Shown here: positions 49,064 through 61,314 of the stretch, piece after piece
Layout: each line of letters starts with the position of its first letter
Numbering within the stretch: the stretch's first letter is position 1
NCBI GenBank assembly: GCA_036898135.1
Contig: CM072514.1
Span: forward strand, 79,477,322 to 79,541,321
Direction: 5' to 3'
Origin: Oncomelania hupensis
Taxonomy: Eukaryota > Mollusca > Gastropoda > Littorinimorpha > Pomatiopsidae
Length of the DNA stretch: 64,000 bases
Notes under the pieces: model-generated
The model's input: only the letters and a program-made list of their open reading frames with translations
What the model was told of the DNA's origin: nothing
The model's database searches: none
Position numbers and translations under genes: made by a program

Positions 49064-51537
49064 TTCTTAAATCCCCAAATTCTAAGAGTACGTACAATAA
49101 CGATTTAAAAATTTCTAACTGCACAATACACAGTTTCTAGATTTTGTTCAATATTGCTGGTTGTCGTTTAAAAAAATATTATTACGGTCTGAAGTTTATC
49201 ATTCAATTCATGTATTGATTTTTCCCCCATGTAAATAAAAATAATAACAAGGTAAAAATCACTGTTTACATTGCAATGGGTACATAATTTTCCACACACA
49301 AGTTTAACAAGTGATCAACCACCCCTTGGTTATTTCAAATAGACCCTGCCCTCAGCAAAATGTGTTCTTCATTTTTTAAAACAAAAATTGTTATTCACAG
49401 ATCTATACAAACCATTGGTCTACTCACAAACATGCTGGCACAAACATTTCTGTGTGTATAACATTATCCAGGGTCAGGTGATGAAAAGTGAGTAGGGATG
49501 TTGGAGCGCTCATCAAAACCAAAGTTGACATAGTCTTTTCCCAAACACATGAGTCCGCATGGTGCTAAGTATGCTTTGATTCTGCACACACAATTTTATT
49601 AACTTTCTGCAAGACATTTTCTTGGATTTTCTTTAATAAATTCACGGTTTTTAATTCAATGATTCATTCATAGATTATGCTCGGATTCAGTAACTTTTCA
49701 CACATTTTTCATAATAAAATATACAGGAAGTTCTAGTTTTTTTAAGCTTGCCCACAGTTCTTTCTTGCAGACACGTTTTTGCTATCCTTTGATCATACAA
49801 TTGTTAATTTCTTTGACTTGATTTTAACTAATGTTTGTTCCCAAATTCAATGTTTTTTCCCATACAAAGGTGTTTGTTCACAAATTCAACATTTTTCAAT
49901 AATATATAAATATGTGTGCAGTTAGCAATACCGCTCACAGGTTTTCAATCCAATGTGGGATCTTTTTGTATTGGATCGTTCATTCTTTGTTTCAGATGAT
50001 GTCAATTTTTTTTAAACGCTACCCAAAGTCCATGGCATGTAAATTGTAACCTATCCAGGTAGACAGATCTACAAGATCTATATATAGATCTCTGAGATAT
50101 TGTCAATCCATGGCATTGAGTGTGCACAATCTATTCACCACACACAGCTGATGTTCCCTCTGGTGAAAGGATTAAATTGATTTTGTTGATAAACACTGTG
50201 CTAAACACAAGCTGATGTCATGGCCTGCTAGCTGTTGGCTGATATTGTTAAAGCGCAGACAAAACTGAAATACACACAACACTGACAATGAATAAAATAG
50301 TAACACTTGAGAAATTACTAGCTAAAAATTCCAGAGGAAAGTTGTCATCCCCCTCCCCTCCACCTCCATCCCCCTCCCCCAAAAAAGCTGAATGAAAAAA
50401 AGGGGGGAAATTTGGTAATTTGGTATTGTGTTCAGCAAAAGTATAAATATCTATACTTTCTTTTTTAAACAATATTTCAAAATTCCTCCATCCTTTGATT
50501 AAAAACTTTAGAAATGTGCAGCAAGTAATCTTTCCAAACCTTAACTAAGACAATTGGAATGGGTGACAAAAAGAATCACTCAGTTCAATAGGGAAACTGA
50601 TGACCTAGACCAACACTATTTACTGACACACACAAAACATGGTGAACAATCATCAAAAACAATCTGTTTAATATTTTCTAGTTATCTTTAGTACTTAGTA
50701 TAATACAGTATCATGTTGTAGCATTTCTTTTTTTCTAAATATCACCTTTTCAAGGTGTTGGCACAGCCAGATTTTGAAAGCGCAACTGATACATATTCCA
50801 ATGGTAGTTGTTGCTAACTTTGATAGCTTTGGAAACAAGTGTTGTGGGTGATTCCTAAATTCACAGAAAACGTTTAGAGTTGTCAAATTATATGATGGTC
50901 CCAATTTTATTTTTCATTGTATAATTTATAGTACTAACTGCGTTTTAGTTATATCCTATATATTTGTTTCTTTTACCAAGTCCAAAATCAGCAACAGATT
51001 CTGTAAAAAAATATAATTACTTCACATTGTATTTTATAAATTATGTAGGACTCGTGTAAAATATAATTATTGGTAGCACACATACACACGCACTAAATAT
51101 AAAAGTAATCACAGATTAATTGTAAACGAAATATCTGACTGTGTACTGATGTTAAAATACTGACTTCATGACTGTATCAAGTGAGTTTAATATTAAATAA
51201 AAATAAAAAACTATACAAAAACAAAAAAATTCACAAACGTTGCACCAGAAGAACACACACCAATGTGCTTGATATGCTTGATTGATGCAAATTTGTTGAT
51301 GTTATCATTGCAACATGGGAACAGTGGGGACTGGCTATTTACAGAGAATGTTGACAAAACTAGGAGTAGCGTTCCAAGTTGTCTTGAGAGCGGCCAGCCA
51401 ACACTTGAGAGTAGCCGGCCAACGCATGAGGCAGCCAGCAGGTTAGTTATCACACACAAAATGGACGGTATCACATGAAAATTGTACCTCTGGTCATCCC
51501 CATCAAGGGAGAGAATGAAAAGAGACACACTGGGCTT
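49064..51537. other. 3' flank, probably 3' UTR of DYRK2
   Basis: AT-rich sequence directly downstream of the DYRK2 stop in transcript sense. No other gene is visible. Possible poly(A) signals are too common at this composition to choose one. Confidence 0.4.
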
Positions 51538-53232
51538 TCACATGGTGGAGCCAATCTGAGGCAGCTTGGTACGCGTGTTGAGCTGAGACTGCATGTCTTC
51601 CTGTAGGACCAGCTGCCGTGCCTTACTGCTGGTGGAGCCCACTGTGCCATTGCTCAGCTTGGGCATGCCAGTGCTGCGGTTGGCGGAGGAGGAGTTGCGT
51701 CGAGAGGCTGAGTCTCCCCGGCCCTCCATCTGTGGCGGGGGCTTGGGCAGGCGGCGGCGCAGCCAAGGATGGCGCAGGGCTTGGGTGGGGGTCATGCGGG
51801 TAGTTGGGTCCCAGTCCAGACTGCGCTTCATGAAGTCTAGGAACATGGGATCATCGCAGCCTTTCAGAGCCACCACCATCTCCTTGCTGGATGGAGGACC
51901 TCGAGGTTTGCCGCGGCGTGAACGGCCACCGTTGAGCGAGGTGCTGCCATCTGGCAAGGTGGTGACCGTGCAGTAGCGGGGGTAACCCTTGGAACTGATG
52001 AAATTGCGCGCCCGTTTAGAATTGTCCAGTAACTTCTGCGGGGGCATGCCCAGCAGCTCGATGACACAGGCCAGCTGATCACCTTCGTCCTCGCCTGGAA
52101 ACAATGGGTAGCCAGTCAACAGCTCCGCCAAGATACAGCCCAGGCTCCACACATCGATAGGCATGCCATACTTTGCGCCCAGGATCACCTCAGGGGCGCG
52201 GTAAAAGCGAGACTGAATATATGTGTAGATTCGCTGGTGCTCGTAACAGCTGGACCCAAAGTCAATTACTTTAATGCCGCTGCGCCCTTGCTGCTTGAGA
52301 AGAATGTTTTCTGGTTTAAGATCACAGTGAATGATTCGATTCTTGTACAGAGCATCCAGACACTGCAGGATAGAGTGGGCAAACTTTCGTACAAGCTGCA
52401 GACTGAAACCCTGGAACTTGTTCTTTTTGATCAGCTCATACAAGTTCATGCTAAGCAGTTCAAAGGTGATGCAGATGTGATTACGAAAGGTGAAATGCTC
52501 CATCATGTGTACAATGTTCATAGTATTGTCTTTGTCTTGCTTTTTCAAGTGTTCCAGGATTCTGATCTCTTCTTGGGCCTGGCGATGGAACCGCTTCTCA
52601 TTTCTCACCATCTTGAGCGCAACGTGTACATTATCTTTGTGATCGTATGCTTTGACCACTTGGCCAAAGCTGCCTTTCCCGATCACTTTAAGCACTTCAT
52701 ATCGGTATGAGATGTGATCGTGTGGGACGTGGACGTAGGATCCATTTTCATCATCATACCCATTGTTGGCGGCACCTCCTACCACCCCTGGGCGCTTCTT
52801 AGCGTTCTGTCCAACAAAGAATATTTGGGAGTAACTGAAGATCTCATGGTGTTCAAATGAGGTCAGTTTGTGCATGTACTGTTTCATTGCAGATTCTGGA
52901 ACCATGGAGTTTCCCCTTCTCCCGATGGAGCTTTTACTGCCCGCACTGCCCGCACTGGAGCTTGGTCTAACCGCCGGCAGTTGCGATTGATCGTCAGGAC
53001 GGACGCCATTTTGAACAGGTTCGCGTTGATGGTGATGTTTGTGGTCTTCAAACAACTGCTGTACCTTCACTCCGTGTTGATTCATATGGGCACTACCTCC
53101 TCCCACCGTCTGGCTTGTCAGAGGCGGGAGGTGAGCTGATGTATCGAAGGTGTGGGTCATAATATCGCCCGTCGAAAACATAGAATGCGTTCTCTGCACC
53201 GGCACTGGCATAGGGTTGAGACTTGTGCTCAT
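51538..53232 (-). CDS. DYRK2: Dual-specificity tyrosine-regulated kinase, DYRK2 orthologue
   Basis: 564-residue class II DYRK: autophosphorylates a Tyr and then phosphorylates Ser/Thr in cytoplasm and nucleus. Residues 1-110 are low-complexity with NAPA-type blocks. The DH box with FEHHEIFSY is at 126-134, then [11 protein letters not shown]. Kinase domain about 178-491: Gly loop [10 protein letters not shown] (184-193), Lys207, HCDLKPEN (302-309), DFG (324-326), activation-loop YTY (336-338), APE (346-348), and [12 protein letters not shown] at the end. All catalytic residues are present. A single coding exon here; vertebrate DYRK2 also has most of its coding region in one exon. The first ATG has A at -3. 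An ATTAG 10 bases upstream could be a splice acceptor, so 5' UTR exons may lie further right. DYRK4 is the main alternative; the kinase core is closer to DYRK2. Confidence 0.96.
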   Translation of the reverse strand: MSTSLNPMPVPVQRTHSMFSTGDIMTHTFDTSAHLPPLTSQTVGGGSAHMNQHGVKVQQLFEDHKHHHQREPVQNGVRPDDQSQLPAVRPSSSAGSAGSKSSIGRRGNSMVPESAMKQYMHKLTSFEHHEIFSYSQIFFVGQNAKKRPGVVGGAANNGYDDENGSYVHVPHDHISYRYEVLKVIGKGSFGQVVKAYDHKDNVHVALKMVRNEKRFHRQAQEEIRILEHLKKQDKDNTMNIVHMMEHFTFRNHICITFELLSMNLYELIKKNKFQGFSLQLVRKFAHSILQCLDALYKNRIIHCDLKPENILLKQQGRSGIKVIDFGSSCYEHQRIYTYIQSRFYRAPEVILGAKYGMPIDVWSLGCILAELLTGYPLFPGEDEGDQLACVIELLGMPPQKLLDNSKRARNFISSKGYPRYCTVTTLPDGSTSLNGGRSRRGKPRGPPSSKEMVVALKGCDDPMFLDFMKRSLDWDPTTRMTPTQALRHPWLRRRLPKPPPQMEGRGDSASRRNSSSANRSTGMPKLSNGTVGSTSSKARQLVLQEDMQSQLNTRTKLPQIGSTM

Positions 53233-53240
53233 ACTTCCAT
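53229..53240 (-). promoter_or_regulatory. Three-codon upstream ORF overlapping the DYRK2 start
   Basis: ATG-GAA-GTA-TGA, whose TGA overlaps the DYRK2 ATG as ATGA. If present in the mRNA it would favour termination and reinitiation. If the ATTAG at 53241-53245 is a used acceptor, the uORF lies at the very start of the coding exon. Confidence 0.5.
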
Positions 53241-53339
53241 CCTAATGATTGGCAAAACAATCACTGACCTTCTCTCGATACCTCACAATAATCCACTACA
53301 GACATATCACTGAACATTTATAATCCATTATCAGTCCAA

Positions 53340-53600
53340 AAATTAAGTGGATAAAGTACGAGCGAAGCGTTCTTTCGCTCTAGCAGTCTCTCAGTGTTGC
53401 TCTCACGAAAGAATGAACCCTCGTTGCCATGCACGACCCTGGCGGCCAGACGTCAGGGAATGTGACGTCATGGAAACTAAGGTCACGTGAGTCAACAAAG
53501 CCGAAGCCATGTCTGTCGGGCATTTTCGGCAGAGACATGCTTGAGCGATTCAGAAAAACAGAAGAACTGCACAAATAAGTAGTAGGTGCTGCTAATTGTG
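53340..53600. promoter_or_regulatory. Candidate shared promoter region of DYRK2 and a divergent gene
   Basis: Richer in CpG than the AT-rich flanks. Contains a full CRE palindrome TGACGTCA (53463-53470) and an E-box CACGTG (53484-53489) between the DYRK2 exon (minus) and a candidate first exon (plus). No TATA box chosen. Inference only. Confidence 0.4.
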
Positions 53601-53681
53601 TGGATTAGTATTGTGACTTTGTTTCAAAGTTGAACACTGAGTTACTAAGGGGTACTAATAGTATACTTGCCAGTAACAATC

Positions 53682-53803
53682 ATGGTTGTCTCTCTTGCGT
53701 CGTCTGCTTCTAGCAATACGCGAACAAATACGACATTGAAAGTATTATTTTTTGTTGCATTAGTATTGTTTAATTCGGTAAATCTGAATATGATGGGCTA
53801 TGC
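53682..53803 (+). CDS. Candidate first coding exon of an unknown gene, divergent to DYRK2
   Basis: The ATG has a strong context (A at -3, G at +4). It encodes 40 residues: MVVSLASSASSNTRTNTTLK, then a hydrophobic stretch (VLFFVALVLFNSVNL) fitting a signal anchor or signal peptide, then NMMGY. The frame runs into an exact GTAAGT donor at 53804; without splicing it stops at once. No following exon was found before the right edge, where LINE copies fill 54.5-58.4 kb. Product not recognised. Confidence 0.4.
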
Positions 53804-53809
53804 GTAAGT

Positions 53810-54560
53810 ATGAAAACATCTTAAAGTTATCTGCTCATACATACTGGACTACATAAGAATAAAATTACTAACAAGCAGAAATGGAAACGAGAACTACAAC
53901 ACGCCAGCCGAGTCCATAAATAGTTGGAACGTAGTATTCTCCCTTGTTTTTCAATGGCTGCACAATGAGTCAGTCGGTCAGTAAGTCAAAACACTGTTTA
54001 GAGCTTGCCGCTGTCTACGCAAACTAAAATCGTGTTTGATCTCCTCACCTTATGCCGGGTATCACAATCACAAATTAATACAATAAACATAATGAAACTG
54101 TCATAAACTTCCCCTGCGTGTTGTGGAATAATTAGTTTTATTCTCAGAAGATTCCTACAAACTTGATATTAGTTTGTAAACGGTTTTTAACGTTCCAATT
54201 TTATGTATGTATACACGCATTCATCAAAAGGCCTTTCTTATATACAATCACACGAGTTGAGACAGAGAAATAAACTTTAAATACTCAAGCTATAAAATAA
54301 ATAACAGTTGAAATACAGCAACAATACACGTTTGGCTAATTTTATGGTTATCTTTTTTTCTCACTCAAAATTATAGAATAATAATTAAAACGGAATTCAA
54401 GAAAATTATCAGTCATAAAGTAGGCTAATAAAATAATAAATAGCTAAACTATAATATGATCTTATCTTTCTCTGCAGCAATACCGTTCCCGGTCTTACAA
54501 AAAAAAATACATTTATCAATTAATGAAAATATTTTATGCATTTACAAAATTAGTTATTTC
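53810..54560. other. AT-rich, no further exon seen
   Basis: Would be intronic if the candidate exon at 53682-53803 is real. No repeat recognised. Confidence 0.4.
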
Positions 54561-54562
54561 CT

Positions 54563-54786
54563 TATCTTGCAAAGACCATCCTGCAAGGTATGGTGCAAAG
54601 AGGCAGAAGAAGAGGGATACTGAAAAAGAGTTAGGAGGACAACATTCGAGAATGGACTGGCTTAACACGGGGCGAAGCCATGAGGGTTGCTGAGGACAGA
54701 GAAAGATGGAGTATGCCGGTTAAACGATCATCTGTGGTGCCCCTACGACCTTCGAGTTACGGGATAGCATAGGATAGGATAGGATT
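54563..54786 (+). mobile_element. RTE-like LINE, 3'-end fragment
   Basis: LAKTILQG-type sequence through the C-terminus and 'tcatctgtggtgcccctacg' to a (GGATA)n tail. Opposite orientation to the longer copy that follows. Confidence 0.85.
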
Positions 54787-54892
54787 ATATTTCCAACAAG
54801 TAAACAACAAATATAAATAATCAAATTACCGTGTCTGCCATGAACAGAATCCTGAATCACCTCAGTCAAAAATAGAACACAATATTTCCAAG

Positions 54893-56742
54893 TCACACAA
54901 AATAAGCATTCACCCTTCGTTTTTCGATTGATTCGCTCAGTGTCAAACAAGTCCATTCTCGAATGTTGTCCACCCACCTCTTTTTCGGTCTCCCTCTTCT
55001 TCTACCTCCTTGCACTGTGCCTTGCAGAATAGTCTTTGCAAGGCCTGATGATCTGGTGACGTGGCCATACCATCGGAGTTTCCGTTTCTTCACCACCGTT
55101 AGCAGGTCATCGTGTTGTCCAATGGCTTGTGTGATGGTCTGTCGGACTTCGTCGTTGGTGATGTGTTGGGTATAGGAAATGCCCAGAAGTCTTCTGTAGC
55201 ACCTCATCTCCATGCTTTGTATTCTTCGTTGGAGATCTGCGGTGAGGGTCCATGCTTCGCAAGCATATAGGAAGATGGAGATGACAAGGGAGCGCAGCAG
55301 TCTTACTTTGGAATGTAGACTGATGGTCCTGTCTTTCCAAATGGGCTTCAACCTTGTCAGGGCAGCAGTTGTTTGTGCGATCCTGGAGAGGACTTCCTGT
55401 CGGGACCCATTGTCTGATACAATGGCTCCTAAATATTTGAAGCTATGCACTGTGTTGAGGGATTGGCCTTGGACTTTGATGTCCGTGTTGATGCCATTGG
55501 TGTTGTTGGTCATCATTTTGGTCTTCTCTGCACTTATTTCCATTCCATAAGCTCTGGAGGTGGTGTCAAGCCTCTGTACCAGCTGTTCAAGTTCTTGTTC
55601 CTCTCCAGCCAATTCATCAATTTCATCTGCAAAACGAAGGTTGGAGATTGCTCTACCCCCTATGCTGACTGTGCCTTCATGATCTGCAAGAGCATCTGAC
55701 ATGATGCGCTCTAGGAAGATGTTGAAGAGTGTTGGAGAGAGTAGGCATCCTTGACGCACACCGATTGTTGTTCTGAACCAGTTCCCGATGGCGCTGTTGT
55801 GGAGGACTGCACTGGTAGCCTTGTCATACAGGCTTTTGATGACTTCAATAATTTTAGGGGTGATGTTGTACACTTTCATTGTTGCCCATAGAGCTGCTTG
55901 CCAGACTCGGTCAAACGCCTTCTTGAAGTCTATGAACACATGATATAGATGTTGTTGGTGCTGTAGGTATTTTTCACCGATTATTCTGAGGTTAAAAATC
56001 TTTTCAGTGGTAATTCGCCCTGCCCTGAATCCTGCTTGTTCTTCAGCTATGATTTGTTCAGCTTGGGGTTTCAACCTGTTGAGTATTATTTTCAGGAGGA
56101 CCTTGCTGGGATGGCTGATGAGGCTGATGGTGCGGTAATTTTCACACTCCTAAAGGTTACCTTTTTGGGAAGAGTGATGACAAGCGACTGGGTCCATGGT
56201 ATAGGCCACTCCCCACTCTGCCAGATCTTGTTACAGATAATGGTGAGGGCATCAATCATCGCTTCTCCTCCTGCTTGTAGCAGTTCCGCGGGTATGTTGT
56301 CCACTCCCGCTGACTTCCCTTTCTTTAGCGATTGCACTGCTGCCTCAACTTGTTCCCGGAGAATTGGGAGGATTTCTTCTTCTTCTCTGTTCTCGGGACA
56401 TGCTAGAACTAATGGGTCTCCATTTGGTGTATGGTTGTAAAGGTCAGAGCAGTACTCTGTCCATCTGTCCAAGACTTCTTGTTCTTCTATAAGGCATATG
56501 CCAGACTTGCTTTGGATCGTGGAGACTTTGGGCTGTTTGACACTTGTCAGCCGCTTCACAGTCTGGTAAGCCTTCTTGCTGTTGTTCTTGTTCAGACTGT
56601 TCTCTATTTCCTGGCATTGATCTTCTATCCAGTTCTCCTTTGCTGTGCGCATGCCTTTTCGGGTGTCATTGTTGATTTTTCGGTAGACATCAGCTCCCTG
56701 TGAGGTGTTCTTTTTTTTTTTAAATCTCTCTTTGTTTATCAC
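54893..56742 (-). pseudogene. RTE-like LINE reverse transcriptase, frame-broken
   Basis: 56742-56092 gives KKGKSAGVDNIPAELLQAGG and WTQSLVITLPKK. After a shift, 56074-54893 gives EEQAGFRAGRITTEKIFNLR, FIDFKKAFDRVW, IGVRQGCLLSPTLFN and LRFADEIDELAG. The active site reads FADE where the sister copy at 28544-29673 has FADD. The C-terminal RRGRPKKRWVDNIREW is present. Confidence 0.8.
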
Positions 56743-57960
56743 ACAGATCCAAACGTTCAGGTGCGACCCACGTACGGCTTCTTCTTTGGTCGGTGCTTGC
56801 CAAGGATTTCAGTGACGGCATCTGTCACAGCTGAGTTGAAGGTGGTGGTCATGGTGTTGACATCTACTTCACCAGCCCCCAAAATGAGCAGTGGTGCAAA
56901 TTTCCCTCCAATTGTGGCCTGAAATAGTTCTGCCACCTCCGGGTCTTGCAGTTTGTCCAGGTCGAACTTCAGTCTAGTGCACTTTGCTGTATTTACTCTC
57001 TTCAAGTGGAGCCGGAAAGACATCATCACGAGATCGTGGTCACTTCCGATGTCTGCTCCTAGAAAAGTGCGTGTCCTGCCAATGTTGATGCTTGATCTGA
57101 AGCATTTCTTGACCATGATGTAGTCTATTTGGTTGTGATGCTCCCCGCCGGGACTGTGCCATGTCCATCGTCTGGAGTTTTTGTAGAGACCAAGCGTGTC
57201 TTCCAGTACCAGATTGTTGTATCTGGCAAACTCCAAGAGTCTCAGACCCCTGTCATTTGTCTCGTTGTTGCAGTGGGATCCACATGTGTCTCCCCAGTTG
57301 TGGTGCGCATCTTGGCCAACCTTGTCATTCCAGTCGCCTTGCACTATGACTATGTCATTCTTCGGCACTTGGTCAAGGACCGCCTGTAGATTTTCTTCGC
57401 TGTCGTCATAGTCTGACGTTGGGGCATAGGCCTGGATGATGGTGATGTTGAAAGGGGCTGCTCTCAGGCGGATGGTAATGAGTCTACTGGAGACTGGGCG
57501 GCAACCCATGATAGTGGCTAGAAGGTTCTTGTAGACCAAGAATCCAACGCCGTGTTCGTGCCTGTCATCTCTACCGCTGAAATAGAGCTTGTGGCCTTTG
57601 TCGGTCGTTGTTTCACCTAGGCCTTTCCAGCGCTGTTCGCTGATGCCTAGAACGTTCCATCGATAGTGGTCCAACTCGTGGGCCAGTTCTTCTAATTTTC
57701 CTTCCGCATTTAGGGTCCTGACATTCCAGGTTCCTATGACGATGTTGTTTCTCGTGCGGATCTTGCTAAATTGTCCATCAGTAGCATACTTAACACCTCC
57801 GTCCTGGTGGCCAACGGAAGGCGCGGTCCTTGAGCCGGGCGACGACCGATCCGGTATGGAATTAGTGGATAGTGTCATCATGTAGTGTGTCTTGGGCAAA
57901 AAAGACCTGGCGGTGCCCAATCCTCTCCAGGCTGTTAGCCATAGCCGAAATCCACGAATA
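54940..57960 (-). mobile_element. RTE-like LINE, long copy lacking its 3' end
   Basis: Endonuclease at the right (57920-56757), RT to the left (56742-54893). The match to the family ends near 54940 inside LTLSESI, so the 3' UTR and GGATA tail are missing. Two frameshifts (near 56750 and 56080) separate three long frames. Confidence 0.85.
56757..57920 (-). pseudogene. RTE-like LINE endonuclease domain
   Basis: 387 open codons. GTWNVRTLNAEGKLEELAHE (metal-site Asn), LGISEQRWKG (catalytic Glu), IQAYAPTSDYDDSEE, VQGDWNDKVG (Asp-Asn), NQIDYIMVKK and GSDHDLVMMSF (Asp-His). All catalytic residues are kept. The frame closes with a stop before the RT, which continues in another frame, so the full polyprotein cannot be made from this copy. 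Proteins of this type appear in databases as 'craniofacial development protein 2-like', a known RTE derivative label. Confidence 0.8.
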
Positions 57961-57984
57961 CAGTGTGGCTCGCCTTGGCCCTTA

Positions 57985-58074
57985 GTGGAGTCATCTTCAT
58001 CTATTCCAACAATGAAATCATATCTGTTATATCTTATATCAATGAAGCCATCATCATCATCTATTTCATCAGTG
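57985..58074. repeat. Left part of a degenerate minisatellite
   Basis: Units of 'tcatcatctattccatcaat' type with 'gaag' joins, continued at 58372 after a LINE fragment. Confidence 0.7.
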
Positions 58075-58371
58075 AAGTCCTATCCTATCCTATCCCGTAG
58101 CTCGGAGGTCGTATGGGCACCACAGATTTTCGTTTAATCAGCGTACTTTATCTTTCCATATCCTCAGCAACCCTGATTGTTTCGCTCGGTGTCAAACCAA
58201 TCCATTCTCGAATGTTGTCCTCCCACCTCTTTTTCGATCTCCTTCTTCTTCTACCTCCTTGCACTGTGCCTTGCAGGATGGTCTTTGCAAGACCTGATGA
58301 TCTGGTGACGTGGCCATACCATCGGAGTTTCCGTTTTTCACCACTGTGAGCAGGTCATCGTGTTGTCCAAT
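58075..58371 (-). mobile_element. RTE-like LINE, short 5'-truncated copy
   Basis: On minus: GQHDDLLTVV through the C-terminus to 'gggataggataggatagg' tail at 58078-58098. Inserted inside the minisatellite; 'atgaagtc' or 'gtgaagtc' on each side may be the target duplication. Confidence 0.85.
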
Positions 58372-59655
58372 GAAGTCATCATCATCCATTTCTTCAAAGA
58401 CGCCATTATTTTTTTCCACCAATGAAGTCATCGTCATTTCCAAAAATGAAATCATCAACTATTCCATCAGTCAAGTCATCATCTATTCCATCAGTCAAGC
58501 CATTATCTACTTCATAAATCAAGTCGTCATCATCATATATTTTATGAATGAATTCATCATCGTTCTATCCATTAAATTACCTATTCAATCAATAAAGTCA
58601 TAATCTATTCCAACAACAAAAGCATCTATTCCATCAATGAAGTCATATAATTAATTCCACCAATGAAGTCATCATCTATTCCAACAATAACATCATCATC
58701 AATTGCACCAATAAATTCATCTATTCCACCATCTAATTCATTAAGGAAGTCATAATGTACTCCCTCAGTGAATTAATATCTCTTCCATTAAGAAAGTCGT
58801 GATCACCTTACACCATCGTCATTTTATCCTGCTGTCGTCAATTAAAGCACCTTCGTCATCATCATCAACTCAAGAACTCAATGCATGAAAAAGATAAGTC
58901 GGGCATAGGTTGGGTCTCATTGCGCCCCGTGAGATAACACGACCAGTCAGTTCTTTGCCTCTTTCAAGACTTACGTGTCACTATTTATACTATCAATGAT
59001 TAACCATCATCTATTCCATCCATGAAAGTCACCATCTATTCCATCAATGGTCATCGTCTGTTCCATCAGTGAAGTCATCACCATTTATTGCCTCAATGAT
59101 GTTAGCATCTATTAAAAAATGACCTTTTGTCATCAATCAATTAAAATATCATCTTTGTTCCATCAATTAAATGGTCTATCCAATCATGAAAGACATCATC
59201 TTCTGTTCATCATTGAAATCATCATCTATTCCATCAATAAAACCACCTATCTATCTATATTTTCTCTTCAATGAAATAATCTATTCAATCAATGGAGTCG
59301 TCATCTTCATTTATACTATCGAAGCCATAATTAATTCCATTAATCAAGTAGTCATCATCTGTTCCATGATCCATCTTTGAAATCATCAACTATTCCATCA
59401 ATGAAGTTATCATCGTTCCATCAATAAAATAAAATATTCAATCAATGAAATCATCGTATAATCCATCAATGAAGTCATCATCGTCATCTATACAAGATCT
59501 ATTCAATCAACAAAATTATAGTTCCATGAAAAACGTCGTCTACTCAATCAATGAAGTCAACAACTATTCCATCATGAAGTCATCATCTATTCCATTAATA
59601 ATGTCACCATCTACAACATTAATAAACCCCTCATATAAATACTCCTCAGTATGAA
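58372..59655. repeat. Degenerate minisatellite, units of about 24-27 bases
   Basis: Dozens of variants of 'ccatcaatgaagtcatcatc' plus 'tatt'. Divergence between units is high, so the array is old. An interruption without clear units spans about 58860-58990. Short frames here have no protein meaning. Confidence 0.8.
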
Positions 59656-60293
59656 CATATTATGAATTAAATAATTCACCTCGTTATCAACTTACAATTA
59701 GGCTACAATTTGATAGATATTGAATAAACATACCTAAAAATTAATGTATCGAACTTCGAGATACGATCAATAAATGTCTTAGAACAGATCAGAACCTAGC
59801 ACAATTCGGATTCTTCACAGGTCAAATTAGAATTCTGATTTGGAATGTTTTCGTACTAGGACTTTGTTATATCCATTGAAATTTGGTGTCTCGGGTAAGG
59901 AAATACATTTAATTTAAGCGAAGCTACGTTGTAGCCGTGTTCGTTGTATCCAGAAAGTTCTAATTAATAAATAAAAACAACTCTGGCAGGGACATTTTTT
60001 TCCTTCGTTAAAAGCGTTATTCGTTGAAGACATGTTCGTTGCAAGCGTGCTTAGCTGTATTATAATGTTTCCTTGCCTCACTGCCTCCAACTTCCGCTTT
60101 CTCCTCCTCATCATCATCATCGTCGAGAGAAGAAGAAGAATGAATGAATGAATGAATGAATGAATGAAATGTAAATTTATACGCCTAACCTTTTACAAGC
60201 CCTAGGCGTTTACAATGGCAAACATTAACACGTTCAGACATACAATACAATCTGACCAAACAAAGCAGATGAGAAGAAGAAGAAGATGATGAC
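59656..60293. other. No gene seen
   Basis: Includes a short (AATG)n run at about 60140-60168. Confidence 0.45.
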
Positions 60294-60295
60294 AG

Positions 60296-60387
<92 letters not shown>
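60294..60387. repeat. (GAT)n microsatellite
   Basis: Perfect GAT array. Ser-, Ile- and His-rich frames are artefacts. Confidence 0.97.
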
Positions 60388-60460
60388 GATATAACAACCA
60401 CAAACATATAGTTTGGAATCAAATTGACCCTGAATAAAATGAGGAGTGATAGAGAAAGAA

Positions 60461-60745
60461 TTGATTGATTTATTGATTGATTTATTGTTGCTTTAGGTCC
60501 AGCGGACTCTTCCGAGCCAAATCAGGACCGGACAACCCCCGATCCGCATAAAAGATCTGCTGAAACAACCCCAGTGGGAAAATTGAATGCCCTCCACCGG
60601 CCAGTCACTTTACAATAAAGACATCCCACGCGGGGGACGGCTGAGGGTTGACCTCAACTACGCGAACCCCCGGTTACAAAAACAAAATAGAATACAAACA
60701 TCATTATAAATCATCAACAAAACACATACAAATAAAATGCATATA
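60461..60745 (-). mobile_element. Family B, 5'-truncated copy
   Basis: ATTGATTGATTTATTG tail at the left, then the 3' half of the long-5'-end subfamily (gtccagcggactcttccgag). Stops abruptly at CA/CG repeats, as 5' truncation would produce. Confidence 0.85.
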
Positions 60746-60835
60746 CACACACACCCACGCGCGCGCGCGCGCGCACACACACACGTTTTACCGTTCATCA
60801 TGATCTTCGTTAGAATTAGGAATATACTAAATTAA

Positions 60836-60837
<2 letters not shown>

Positions 60838-60911
<74 letters not shown>
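60838..60911. repeat. (CT)n microsatellite
   Basis: Perfect CT array. Confidence 0.97.
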
Positions 60912-60914
<3 letters not shown>

Positions 60915-61005
60915 AAATTGTACAATTTTATTAAGGACTAGCTGTAAGACAGGTCCATAGGACCTAATGCTATTATCCAATTAAAGGTTTCGACTTCGAC
61001 TTCTC
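60912..61005 (+). mobile_element. LINE 3'-end fragment with (TTCGAC)n tail
   Basis: 'ggtccataggacctaatgct' followed by 'ccaattaaagg' and TTCGACTTCGACTTC. Looks like the short 3' end of an APE-type LINE; parent family not in the window. Confidence 0.5.
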
Positions 61006-61309
61006 TCTCTCTGTGCGTGTGTGTGTGTGTGTGCGTATGTGTGTGTATGCAGTCATGCCGCTATGCACAAAACAAACATGCTCGCACACACCTATTACTT
61101 AGTCACAATACCATTAAAAACTATAAATAAAATAATAAATCATTGTTACAACATAGCCTCTTTATTTGAGTCTGCGGTTGTTTTCTTTTAAACCTTTTCC
61201 ACGATACAGTATAATCACAGTCAAGTTTATTCATATACACCATGTAAGTGTTAGCAGCCTAAAAAGATATTCGCTTCTTTAATAAAGTAAACTCACGACT
61301 CTAGCAAAT
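61006..61309. other. No gene seen
   Basis: GT tract at 61013-61046, otherwise unremarkable. Confidence 0.45.
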
Positions 61310-61314
61310 GACTC

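Noticed and set aside
53380..53574. 64-codon minus-strand frame upstream of DYRK2
   Set aside because: No conserved residues and it is out of context with the DYRK2 start; more likely promoter or 5' UTR.
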